Program-made: the position numbers and the translations under genes
The notes under the pieces: generated by a model
Database searches by the model: none
What the model saw: the letters and a program-made list of their open reading frames with translations, nothing else
Told to the model about the DNA's origin: nothing
Source of the DNA: Nymphaea colorata
Lineage: Eukaryota > Streptophyta > Magnoliopsida > Nymphaeales > Nymphaeaceae
NCBI RefSeq assembly: GCF_008831285.2
Contig: NC_045146.1
Location: forward strand, 25,114,755-25,178,754
Direction: 5' to 3'
Length of the DNA: 64,000 nucleotides
Part shown: piece by piece, positions 36,745-48,200 of the stretch
How positions within the stretch are numbered: the stretch's first letter is position 1
Layout of the letters: each line of letters opens with the position of its first letter

Positions 36745-37400
36745 TTTTTTTTTTCACTGCAAAATTTCGCCATGGATTTTCTGTCAAACGTTACATTGAA
36801 AGATCCCCAAAGATTAAAAATCCATCCCAAAAGACCCGCGTAAAGTTTTTTTTCATGAAAAAAATCCATCCTAAAAGATCATCGTAAAATTTTTCCATGA
36901 AAAAAAATCCATCTCAAAAAATCCATGAAACTTTTTTCCATGATTAAATATCCATCATAAAAGATCCATGTAAAGTTTTTTCCATGAAAAAAATCCATCC
37001 TCAAAGATCCACGTAAAGTTTTTTCCATAAAAAAAAATCCATCCTAAAAAATCCACGAAAAGTTTTTTCATGATTAAAAATCCACGAAAAATGTTTTCCA
37101 TAATTTTTTATCCATCTTAAAAAATCCACGAAAAGTTTTTTCCATGATTAAAAATCCATCCTAAAAAATCCACGAAAAAATTTTCCATGAAAAAATTCCG
37201 TCCTAAAAATCCATGAAAAGTTTTTTCCTTAAAAAAATTATATCCTTAAAATCCACGAAATTTTTTTTCCATGGATTTTTTTCTCAGTGCATCAAACGCA
37301 CCCTCAGATATGTCCACGAAAAATTTTATCATGGTAAAAAAAAAAATCCCTGGATGCATCAAATAATCCAGTAAAAGTTTTTTCCATGGTTAAAAAGTCC
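36745..37400. repeat. Degenerate ~40-bp tandem array C
   Basis: Third array of the 'aaaatccatcctaaaagatccacg'-type repeat, quoted here only in part: 'aaaaatccatcc', 'gatccacgtaaag' and 'ttttttccatga' alternate throughout. Its right end, 'gcatcaaacgcaccctcag', resembles the right end of array B before R1, so B+R1 and C+R2 form one duplicated pair. Confidence 0.85.
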
Positions 37401-37510
37401 ATCAAAGTTAGAAAACACGCCTTCTCTCTCTCTCTCTCTCATCGGGACTTTCATCCAAAATGATCTCCCTAGCTTCCAATGAAAGACTGCTCTCTCTCTC
37501 TCTCTCTCTC

Positions 37511-37981
37511 TCCGTTTTTATGTAGAAGCAGATCACAAAACCCAATACCTCGGAAGCGCTTGTATTCGATCCCCCGGTTGGAACTTGGAATCGCTCTTCA
37601 TACATTTTCCATTTATTTTTGTAGGATAAACTTCAAGAATTCACAAAATAACGTCAAAAAAGAATCCTTCCACGGCAACGCGAATTCAAGATCAACAAGA
37701 AAAGCATCCTTCCACGATCGCAAGGGCGAAAAAGGTCAGACCGCTCTCTCAGCACCCACAAACTTTTCCATCTCGATCGATCGAGGGATCAAGATTCAAG
37801 ATAAAAAAAAAAAAAAGCATCCTTCCACGATCGCAAGGGTGAAAGCCCCTTGGGGTCAGGCCGCTCTCTCAGCACCCACAAACTTTTCCATTCCACGATC
37901 GACAGACGGATCAAGATTCAAGATCAACAAAAAAAAGCATCCTTCCACGATCGCAAGGGCGAAAACCCTTGGGTTCAGACC
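37511..37981. repeat. Direct repeat R2 with three internal 113-120-bp units
   Basis: Second copy of R1. 'gcatccttccacgatcgc' occurs three times (37704, 37817, 37937) against two in R1, so one internal unit has been gained or lost. A CT microsatellite lies just upstream (37424-37440 and 37490-37512). Confidence 0.92.
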
Positions 37982-38090
37982 ACTCTTTTAGCCCCCATAA
38001 ACTTCTACATCCTACGATCGACAGCTTGCTCCAACCAACTGTGAACTGGGCGATTTCGGCACGGACAGACTCGCTGTCGGCGGCTGGCGT

Positions 38091-38162
38091 CCTCTTTCCG
38101 TTCCTCATGTGGAACAAATAAAATGAATTTGGCAGCGATATGTTTGTGCAAACTTTAAATCT
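38091..38162 (+). pseudogene. Stray copy of the defensin 3'-UTR
   Basis: Matches 34300-34370 downstream of the defensin: 'cctctttccgttcctcatgt', the AATAAA-containing 'ggaacaaataaaatgaattt', then 'gtgcaaactttaaatct', with only a few differences. No defensin coding sequence precedes it; R2 lies immediately upstream. It is best read as the remnant of a second defensin locus whose coding part was lost or replaced. Confidence 0.8.
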
Positions 38163-38607
38163 GCATGATCTAAACTTTCTCAGAGAGAGAGAGAGAGAGT
38201 GTTAAAGTTAAAATGTTTCATCCAGTAAAAGACAGTCGGAAAATGGACAACCATGCACCGGAATAATAGAACAACAGAAAATTCAAGAGCAAACTTTCAA
38301 AATTAAAGAATGCGCAAGGATGAGCCTTTACCAGCCTAGCTGGTTCCCAACGATGGATCCCTGCTACCATATGTGCCTGGTAATGCTGGAAAGGTTAAAT
38401 GTTTCAACCACTACCAACCGCCTAGCATCGGGAAAAATTCCGCCCAAGGACAGATTAAAAGACAAGACGGAGAATGGAGACGACCGAGAGAAGCTATCTA
38501 GGAATATAAGGTTTTGCTCCCCCTGACCAAATTTTGGAATGATAATTCCAGAATTTTGATTGTAGCATGATGCCCTTTTTCTATTTGGCTTAATGTTTGC
38601 TTTGGGA
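38163..38607. other. Spacer, no gene seen
   Basis: Contains a (GA)n tract near 38183-38198 and short open frames without recognisable domains. Confidence 0.4.
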
Positions 38608-39062
38608 GGATGAGACTTCCTGGATAAAAAATCCGATGTTTGATGGCAAGCGACGGATGAGAATTCCTGGATAAAGAAATCCAAAGTTTGTTGGGCAAGC
38701 CGCGGATGAGAATTCCTGGATAAAAAATGCAACGTTTGATGGGCCAGCGGCGGATGAGAATTCCTGGATAAAAAATGCAACGTTTGATGGGCCAGCGGCG
38801 GATGAGAATTCCTGGATAAAAAATGCAACGTTTGATGGGCCAGCGGCGGATGAAAATTCCTGGATCAAAAATCCAATGTTTGATGGGCAAGCTGCGGATG
38901 AGAATTCCTGGATCAAAACTCCAATATTTGATGAGCCAGAGGCGGATGAGAATTCCTGGATAAAAAATTCAATGTTAGATGGGCAAGAGGCGGATGAAAA
39001 TTCCTGGATCAGAAATGCAATGTTTGATGGGCAAGCGACGGATGAAAATTCCTAGATCAGAA
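38608..39062. repeat. 48-bp minisatellite, ~9.5 copies
   Basis: Units begin 'ggatgagaattcctggat' at 38608, 38655, 38704, 38752, 38800, 38848, 38896, 38944, 38992 and 39040 (partial). Spacings are 47, 49 and then 48. The three central units are almost identical and the outer ones more diverged. Because 48 is 16 codons, all minus-strand frames stay open for long stretches (for example a repeated IQEFSSAAGPSNVAFF). No start context, splice site or conserved domain suggests a protein. Confidence 0.95.
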
Positions 39063-39232
39063 GGTTTCAACCGGAGCTCCGGCGATCTGTTCGGTGCCCA
39101 TTTGAAGTGGGTTCGCTGTCGGTTTGTCGGAACTTCGGTTGGGATTTGTTCGCCTTAGGTAGCATGTTTTCTTTTCGTTTTCTTTTTTTGATACCGGAAA
39201 CCCTAAGTGCTGGTCATTGCAGTCGTCGGCCG

Positions 39233-39266
<34 letters not shown>

Positions 39267-42200
39267 AGAATCTGTGGCCGGAAACAGGGTTGTCATCATC
39301 GGAAGTTGTAAAAAGAGCTATCCATACTGCCTATACACATATATGTGTATATTTGCTATGTAGACTCTGTTGCTGTTCTTTTATGACGACAAGAGCACCA
39401 TCTATAGGACTTGGACTTTGATGAGGCACATGGCAACATTTACATGGACGTTGAAACTACAAGCTTCATCAGAAGTATTGTAGGCATCAGAATGTGGACA
39501 CCTCTTTTCTTGTATCACATCCCCCTCTTTCCGCAATACATTTCTTCCAACATTTACTTAAAAAGGTTAAACACATTTTTTTTTAAAAAAAGATTACAAC
39601 AGCAATAAAAGGACGTCAGGGATTGGCCAAATGAGCTTTGACTCCAACTTTCTGATACTGAGTTTTTGTTCCACCTGAAAGGGAATACATTCGTGACTAT
39701 TGTACGTAAATCACTCAAATTGCTAGACCAATAGATGACTTCTGCATGCATTTTCATGGGAATTGTTTTGTATTTTTCAAATTCACCTGCTCAGCAATGG
39801 TAAGCAAAGGTAGAGATACACGTGGGCATGTGCGGGCAACTGCCCACACAGTCCCAGGAAACTGCTTATTTACATGTGAATTCACCCAATACAATCTGTT
39901 TGTCTATTTCATTTGCTAATGCATAGGGGTGGTCACAAAATACTTTCTCACGAGACTAAGTTCTTCATAAATATAATATGGCCAGCATGAAAAAGCTGAA
40001 AAAATACGATTAATTTTGTAAAAAATAAAATAAACAAATAAAAATTATAAAAATTAAAATAATTGAAAAACTAATAACACAAACATACAAAACATAGAGG
40101 TCTGCAACAAATAAAGATTAAAAAAAAAAACAAGGAGTCTGGCATTAAAAAATTTGAAAAAAATAGTAAGATTTAAAAAGGCGAAAAAACGTAAAAAACA
40201 CGTTTTTTTTTTAATTTTTCTTGTTTTGTCATTTTTTAGAAAAACGGTATTTTGTAAAGTTTTAAACATCTGACTTATTTACTGTGAACTCATGGACTAA
40301 ACGATGACATTTTTTGGGGGTTCGGATGAGTGGTGTTTGATTATCCAAGATCAAATTAACTTCAAACTCATACATCTTTAATGAGAATGGAATTGGAAAA
40401 ATAAGGAGACACGAAGGTGGTTTATGATATAAGGATTGCAAAAGCACATGGTAGTCCGGACACCTTTCATATATGTTCTTAGATTCTGACGTTCTTGTTA
40501 ACGACCATAGGTTCAAAGTTTTAGGACATATCATGCCATAGGATGTTATCTTCATTTCACTTTGGTTTTTAACAAAATTTTTCAATAGTGGGATAAATTT
40601 GAAAAAAAGTTTGTAACTATTGGTAAGAACGTCATGAAAGTCTAAACAAAAATGCATTACCTTTCACGAGTTAAAAAATAACTAGGGGAGTTTCAAAAAA
40701 CTATGTAATGAATTTACCTCTATTTTCTGATGAAAGACAGAAAAAATCAATTTAATGCTTCAAACATATGTATTAGCTTTCATCAAAAAGTGTGAAACTG
40801 TAAAAGAACTTGCAAAAGCTTAAGACATTTCTAAAAGATCGAAGAAAACTTATACAAGTTGCAAAGACCACATAATGTTGGGAAAATTTTGCCTAGTTTT
40901 ATAAAGACATGAAAGTGCACACAATATTTAAAAAAATCAGTTCAAATTCGTTCTCGTAAATTTTTTTAAAAAAGTCACACAAAATCAATGCAATTGTTCA
41001 TAAGAAAGTAAATAACACAAGAATTAATAGAAAATTTTATTGAAGAGATCAGTTTCAAAAATTTCTCTTACAAAAGCAGTAATAAAGATTTAAAGTTATT
41101 AATACAATTCTAAAAGGAATAGAATAAGTTTAAAATATTTTAAACGAATTAAAATTGACAAATATTTTCAAATTCCCATTTTCAATACTTTTCTAGCAAT
41201 CATATAGAACGATATATATTTTGGAAATATCACTGAAATTTATGTGTGGGGTGAGTGGAACCATGAAAGGGGAAACATGAATTTACTCGCTCTGCCTCAT
41301 GAATGTGTGCATCAAATCACTTAAAATTAAGAAGAAAAGAAAATGCTCTAGAAACTCCAAACCGCGGTTTCAGGAAAAATGATTGCAACCTTCAGATGTG
41401 CTCTAAAATTAAGTAAATGCTTTATAATTGATCCTAAGCCACTTACCAAAATTTGGATTCAGGTACAGGTTCAAATCCTTTAGGAGTTAGCAGATCCAAC
41501 TAAATGGGTCTAGTTTGAGCTCAACAATCGAATCAGCCAACCCATTTACATCCCTGGCTTCAGGACATATTATGTTGAACATAATTTGTCCCGTAAATAG
41601 CTTCTACAATCAGATTATGATGGCCTATTTATACCTTGAACGAAAATAATAGTATTCAGGAGTTAATGCCGACAAAATGAACTGTAAAGATAAAGATAAT
41701 ACAAGAATTGCATGAAGATAATAAAAGAAAAAATGCCACCTATGCTACAAAGAACATGCTTGGTTTCACAAGAAATAATAATAATAAATAATAAAAAACT
41801 TGCATGAGATGGACCCCTTAAATAACTTACTAGTCATAACGTTACTTTAAAAAAAAAAAATCACAGCAAATAAAACTCTACATGATACCATCTTGAGAGC
41901 AGGAGCATCTAGAAGGTCAACATGGCTATCTTAGAGGGGACATGGCCATCTTAGAGGGGACACATACCAATAGCATCCTTTAAACAATAAAAAGGTTGGC
42001 CGCGTATTGAAGAACAAGAACAATCGTGAAGACCCATCAACTGAGCAGATGCTCGCGTGATGTGAATGTGTAGGTTTTGCATGAATAGTGTCTCATCGGC
42101 ATTGTACTCAGAGATTTAAGTCCCTTTTGTGTTTTCCCACTGTTGTAATAATTCTTTTCGCTATCACTCAGAAGGTCTATAGAGAGGGGACAGACCATAC

Positions 42201-42411
42201 ATTGTAAAAAATAAAACACAAAAAGGTGGAGATTTTTCAAATTATACCAATTTTTTTCAATATTGCGAAAAACACCCTAAAGTTTTCCCAATATTAATAA
42301 TGAAATCCATAAAGACTACTTTCTGTCGAAGTGATCATCAAATCAGTGAAGGTTACCTTTTTTGCTTCTCAAAAATCAACATGAAAAGGGAATTAGAGAC
42401 ATAAGTTTCCC
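39063..42411. other. Intergenic DNA, no gene seen
   Basis: 39063-39300 is GC-richer, with a (CT)n microsatellite at 39235-39262, and reads like a plant 5' leader. No coding exon follows convincingly. 39900-42411 is very AT-rich with long A and T runs. A 20-base phrase around 'ggccatcttagaggggaca' is duplicated near 41930-41961. No RNA gene was recognised. Confidence 0.45.
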
Positions 42412-43098
42412 TTACAACATTCCACCATCGCTAACAAGAAAACAAAACAATTAAACAAGGTTACACCTCACTGATTAGAAAAGAGAAATCAACTAAATTG
42501 CATATGGTTGCATATAACTTCCAATGTTCAGAGACAAACAAATGATCTTACAATTTGTTTTAGTATTGTACTTCTTTTATCACATTGAATACCTACGGTT
42601 AGTTGAGAAAAGATTATTTTTGTTTGAGCAATGCAAAAAATAGGTGTGTTTCTAAAAGCAAAGGCAGAAGTGAACAATGCCCTAAACCAACATTTTCATA
42701 GGTTAAAGTATCAAGCGAAAGATACCACAATGGTTAACAAAACCACCAAACCCCACTAGCTTTGCTATCCCATTAAATTTGTGTTTCAAAAAAGGCATAG
42801 TCGTGGGGCTTTTTATTGTAACTTGATCTGTAGAATAGTGACATAAAGATCAAAAGCCTCTGGGCCCAAAAAAATAGTTTTATAAACTAGCTGGCCAATA
42901 TAGTATATCTACATAATGCAGCACTTAAGAATGGAAAGAAAGAAAAATATAAAGAACTCTTCAGCTTAGGAATCTAACTCAGCTCTTATTGAGATGGACG
43001 AGCATAGAGCGACTAAACAAGAGCTACAAAAAGACAATGATATATATATGGCTTAAGATGAATAATGGTTGAACAAGAAACAAGAAGGCGTGCAATCT
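42412..43098. repeat. Segment W, copy 1 (left flank of block 2)
   Basis: Matches 61098-61867 in the same orientation, from 'gctaacaagaaaac' to 'gaaggcgtgcaatct'. Copy 2 has two extra pieces (near 61275 and 61475-61545). At 43098/43099 the sequence switches from W to Z. Confidence 0.9.
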
Positions 43099-44036
43099 TG
43101 TTTGAATAGGCATCTTATTTCCATTCTCAGTTGTTCTCAAAAGACCAGTCAAAAGACCAGGAAGTCAACCCCGAAATCGTCAGCATCTTCTCAGACACCC
43201 CCCATATAGACATGGGGCTTGGGCAGACCTGCAAAATCATAAAATAAAATTTCTTTCTCGTCTTAATGTTCCTCATTTCTCCTTCTCCTTGCTCCTTCTC
43301 CTTGCTCCTTAGGCAGCGGCTTTCAAGGGAAGGTAAAAGCTCATAATCTAAGACCTTTTCGCCTGAATTCTCTGATTAGAGTAACCGGGCAAACTGTTGG
43401 ACTTTCTAGCTCATGCCATTCAAGATCTAACGCTCATAATTGAGGACCAAAATTAGGCAGCCCTTGTTGACCATGACATCAGTCTATACTCTATAGACCA
43501 TGTGGCCTCAAAATTTGCCAGAAACCAAACAAGGGAAACCTAAAAGCCAACCCTTAGAAAACACCCACTAACCTACGAACTGCAATTCTCAGTATATTAA
43601 TCACTTACTTCTGAACAAATTCCAAGATACATGCAGTCAAGGTCAACTTGGGATCTTGCACTAAATGCATCGTTACAACCATAAACCAATATACTGGTAT
43701 ACATCACATGGAGACCTTGCCATTCTAAAGTGCAGTTTGAAAATGAGCTTCAGAAAAAATACTGAATTGCCTTTGGCGGCAGCAGATGCAGCCCAGAAAT
43801 CACAATGAAAGACATTTTGAATTCTGTTATCCACAAGAAACACACAATTTACTATCTCTGGTTGAAACTAGGACATGAACATGAATTAGAAACATTGCGC
43901 ACGGCCACAATGGGGAACGAAAAAAGACAAACAAAAACAAAGCCCCCTTCTAGTAATATTGGCTTGGTGAATGGGTAAAGAAGCCCAGCCATGGAGAAAA
44001 TGCCAAAAGGAGGATGGCAATAACACAAACATGACA
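43097..44036. repeat. Segment Z, copy 2 (lead-in of block 2)
   Basis: Second copy of 15960-16832. It ends at 'aacacaaacatgac' and joins directly to 'accttaagaacataaatac', equivalent to 18358 in unit 1. Confidence 0.92.
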
Positions 44037-44550
44037 CCTTAAGAACATAAATACATACATAAGTTCAGTGAACAAGTGATGAAAATTTAATTATAATGCA
44101 GGGAATCTTAACTATCAAACACAAAAAAGTGAGAAAACAAATCAAAAACTAATATGTTTGCAAAATAATTCAGCTAACTTGGTTCAGGCCTTTTAGAAAT
44201 ACAATCAATAAGCATATGCTCTGACAATCCTAGGACAGAACAACAAACCCATGAAATCAGTACCAAGGTTTAACAACTCCAACATTCAAACATACCTCTA
44301 CATAGCTAGGGCATGTGCAACTTAGATACATGGTTTTACAAAGAATCAAATGCTCAATGAAAAGAACACGACAGTTAACAATCAAACAAGAACTACTATA
44401 ACTAAGATTCAAACAAGCATGGAACCACAACAACTACTTTAACCCTTGTCCCTACTATGCTAGACTATACACAATAAGTACTCTAGTCAACTTACTCACT
44501 ACAGAAAACTGACTCAAACAAAGCATGGCCACAGATAAATATTGAACATG

Positions 44551-44555
44551 GGTCT
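44551..44555. repeat. Target-site duplication, left (GGTCT)
   Basis: GGTCT immediately before the 5' LTR; its partner is at 49868-49872. Units 1, 2 and 4 have a single GGTCT at 18892-18896, 27037-27041 and 57870-57874, so the duplication arose on insertion. Confidence 0.97.
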
Positions 44556-44841
44556 TGTTAGAATATGTTGCTGTGGGAACCGGATCCATTCCTGGACCCG
44601 GTTCTATGGGGCGCGGGTACCGAGGCGGGCTCGGTACCCTAGGCGGCTTCTCCTCTCTCCCTCTTTATATTGTCACTTGTGTTTAGTGTTGAATTAAGTG
44701 AAATATAATTCTCTCTCTCCTAGGGTTGCGGTGTGCCCCTAGGTCAGAGCCTCCCCGTGGTTTTTCACCTCTTTCTGAGGTTTTCCACGTAGATTGTGTG
44801 TTCGTTCTCCACTCTCTCTTTTTGTGGTTCGTGTTTCTACA
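44556..44841 (+). repeat. 5' LTR
   Basis: Begins TGTTAGAATATG and ends GTTTCTACA. A TATA-like TTTATAT at 44664-44670 probably drives transcription. The only difference from the 3' LTR is T here in 'gaaatataattc' (about 44705) where the 3' copy has A. Confidence 0.97.
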
Positions 44842-44853
44842 TGGTATCAGAGC
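44842..44853 (+). promoter_or_regulatory. Primer-binding site (initiator tRNA-Met)
   Basis: TGGTATCAGAGC directly follows the 5' LTR, the usual plant copia primer site complementary to the 3' end of initiator tRNA-Met. Confidence 0.95.
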
Positions 44854-45279
44854 CAGCGGAGTTGGAGAAGCGTTTTTTCCGAGGATCGTCAAGTTTTTTT
44901 CGTCGCCCGACGCCGTTGAAGTTCCGGCACCGCTGCTGCCCGTGTGACGTCGCCCTGCTCTGCCGCCGCTGTCCTTTGTTCCGCCGCCGCCGTCCTCTGT
45001 TCCGGCGTCGCTGCTGCCCTTGTGACGTCGCCCTGCTCTGCCGCCGCCGTCCTCTGTTCCGCCGCCGCCGTCCTCTGTTCCGCCGTCCTCTGTTACGTCT
45101 CCGCGGTCCTCCGTTCGCCCCGTTCTTTGTTTCTGCCACCGTGGGTGGCCTCTGTGTTGCGCCGTCGCCTGCTTTCCGTTGCCGCTGCCTCATTCCCGCC
45201 GCCGTCGCCGCTGCCTCCTTCCCGTCGCCGTTGCCTCATTCCCGCTGCTGTGCCTCTTGTTGCTGTGTGCTTGTTTGTG
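44854..45279 (+). other. GC-rich leader with 79-bp partial duplication
   Basis: Untranslated leader between PBS and gag, built of 'ccgccgccgtcctctgttcc'-type repeats. 'tgacgtcgccctgctctgcc' occurs at 44945 and again at 45024 (period 79). An ATG at 44841-44843, formed by the last LTR base and the PBS, opens a different frame that runs to 45320 and overlaps the gag start. The gag frame is also open upstream to 44944 but has no ATG before 45280. Confidence 0.7.
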
Positions 45280-48200
45280 ATGGCAGAAGCGATGGGGACT
45301 CAAAAAGATGCCGTTCTTGACACGGGCAGCGCCTCCAAGACTGAGAACGTGCCGATCCAGGTCACCTCCATCCGTCTGACCAAGGACAATTACCTATCTT
45401 GGTCTGCCGCTCTCGAGATTGGGATTACTAGCCGTGGGCGTCTCTCTTACATCACTGGCGACAAACCTGCACCCATCAAATCTGACCCTCAATGGGCGAC
45501 GTGGGCGTTGGAGGACAGCCAAGTGAAGGTGTGGATTATCAGCTCCGTGTCATCCGATATTCAGCCCCTCATTCTGCGGAAGCCGACCTCTTTTGATATG
45601 TGGACTGTGCTTGCAAAGATGTATGGTCGCAAGAAGAGACATTTGCGCACCTATCAGATTAAACGCAGTATTTACTCTCTGACACAGGGTGATTTGTCTG
45701 TTGCTGCCTTCTATGCTGCCCTGAAGACCAAGTGGGAGGAGTTAGATTATCATGTGACTGATGAGTGGACATGCGGTTCAGATCATTCCCTCTACTGGGA
45801 AAAGGAATGGATGGACCGTACGTTTCTGTTTCTGGGAGGCCTGCGGGATGAATTTGAGTCTATTCGTAGCCAGATTCTTAATGGTGATGAGATTCCGGGG
45901 ATAGAGGAAGTATATGCTCGTGTTGAGTCTGAAGAACAACGTCGCCAGGTGATGCATCTTGACACCGGTCATGGCCCTTCTGCCTTTGTCAGCCGTGCCT
46001 CAGGGACTGGGCAGCGTCCTGCCCGACATTGCACTCATTGCCACAAGTTGGGGCATTCGGTGGATTTCTGTTGGGATCTTCATCCCGAGAAGAGACTGGT
46101 CAGAGGTCGTCCCTCTGGCAAGCGTAGCCCTTCTGTGTCTGATTCCAGTCAGAGCAATTCTTCTAGTGGTGCAAAGTCCAAGTTGTCCCCTGCTCAACTC
46201 AAGGAGCTACAGGCGTACATCAGCCGTCTATCTACTACCCCTGAGGAGTCCTCCACGTCTGAAGGGGCTCAGCTAGCCCAAGCTCTCGTTGCCTCGACTG
46301 ATCAAGGTAACCCTTCTCTTGGTGATTGGATTGTTGATAGTGGAGCCACTCACCACATGACAGGGGACTCTAAACTCTTTCAAGAATATCAACTTTCCTC
46401 TGGCAAGCAACGCGTGTCTATGGCAGATGGGTCTTCTATCTCTGTGGCTGGGAAAGGGAGCTTGTCCCTGTTGAACAAATACCGTCTCCACAATGCCCTG
46501 CATGTTCCAAATATTCCTGTGAACTTACTCTCTGTCAGCAGTATTACTAAAGAATTAAACTGTAATCTGATTTTCTCTGCTGATCATTGTTCCCTGCAGG
46601 ACTTGGTGACGGGGAAGAAGATTGGGATTGGTTCGGTTACTGATGGGCTCTACAGGCTGCCGGTTCAAGTTGCTTCAGCATTGATTTCTGCCACGAGTGG
46701 TCACTTGTCTGGTGTGAACGATAGATCTACTGTTCTGCGATGGCACGAGCGTCTTGGACATCTACCCTTCCAGTTAATAAAGAAGTTGTTTCCTCATTTG
46801 TTTGCTTCTGTCTCAATTGACTCCTTCGCTTGTGAAGTGTGTCAATTGGCTAAACATGTCAGGGCTTCGTACCCTATTTCTTTGAATAAAACCACTCATC
46901 CGTTTGCCTTAGTTCATTCCGATGTTTGGGGTCCTTCTGGAGTACCCACGTGTGGTGGTTGTCACTATTTTTTGACGCTTATTGATGATTACTCTAGATG
47001 TACGTTCGTGTACTTGTTGCGAGAACGTAGTGAGGTTCCAGCAGTTGTGAAAAACTTTGTTGCCTTTGTTGAGACTCAATTCCATACTACTGTTCAAGCT
47101 TTCCGTACGGATAATGCAAGGGAATATGTCTCCCAATCCCTTGATGAATTCTTGAAAGGCAAGGGTATTGTTCATGAAACCTCTTGTAGTTATACCCCTC
47201 CTCAAAATGGTATAGCTGAACGTAAAAATCGTCATCTATTGAATGTTACCCGGGCCATTATGTTCCAACGTCATGTCCCGAAGCGGTATTGGGGTGATGC
47301 ACTTCTCACTAGTGCACATCTCATTAACCGTATGCCTACTAGGGTGTTGGATGGTCAGTCTCCTTATTCTACCCTGTGGCCCACTCAGAATCCGTGGCCT
47401 CTTACTCCTCGTGTCTTTGGGTGCAGTTGTTTTGTGCATAATCATAGCCCTACTCTAAAAAAACTTGATCCCCGGTCTATTAAAGGAGTTTTCTTGGGGT
47501 ACTCTTCCACTCAGAAGGGGTATAAATGTGTGGATCCCACTACTTCCAAAGTGTATGTTTCGAGGGATGTCACATTTCATGAACATGAGTCGTATTTTTC
47601 GGTGAATCCTCTTCAGGGGGAGTCTCTTGGGAACAAAGGGGAAGAGTATTCCTCTAATCTGCTAATTCAGTTTATGGAGTTTTTGGATTACAAGGTTAGT
47701 CCCAGTGTGATTGACACGGTCACGGTCAGTAATGAGAAGGGCAGCCATATGGAAGGGGTCACGGTGGATGCTCAGCCCATTGTTGCCCGGGATCACTTGT
47801 TTGGCCAGGTTTATGTCAGAAAGGAGAAAGCTACAGTGGAAGATGTTGGTGATGAGGATAGAACCAATCCCAATCCTGTGATCTCCCCGGATGACCCAAG
47901 TCCATCGAATGAAGAGCTCCCCATTGCTGTGCGCAAAGGCACCAGGTCATGTACTTCTCACCCTATTCAGAGATTTGTTTCTTATGCTAAGCTCAGTACA
48001 AATTACAAATGTTTTATCACAACCTTATCCAAAGTTGTTATTCCCAGGTCGGTGGATGATGCTAAGGATGATCCCAAGTGGTTACATGCTATGACAGAGG
48101 AGATGGGTGCGTTAGCTAAGAACAAAACATGGGAAGTTGTTGATATTCCTAAAGGGACACACTTAGTTGGCTCTAAGTGGGTTTACAACGTGAAGTACAA

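Noticed and set aside
34876-37400. Possible CRISPR-like regularly spaced repeats
   Set aside because: Repeats are degenerate, contiguous and AT-rich with no unique spacers, in a plant nuclear context.
38364-38916. Three overlapping minus-strand frames of 108-154 codons with a 16-residue repeat
   Set aside because: A 48-bp tandem repeat is a multiple of three and stays open by arithmetic. No start context, splice signals or known domain.
44837-45193. Arg-rich minus-strand frame of 118 codons in the retrotransposon leader
   Set aside because: Antisense of the GC-rich leader repeats; composition artefact.
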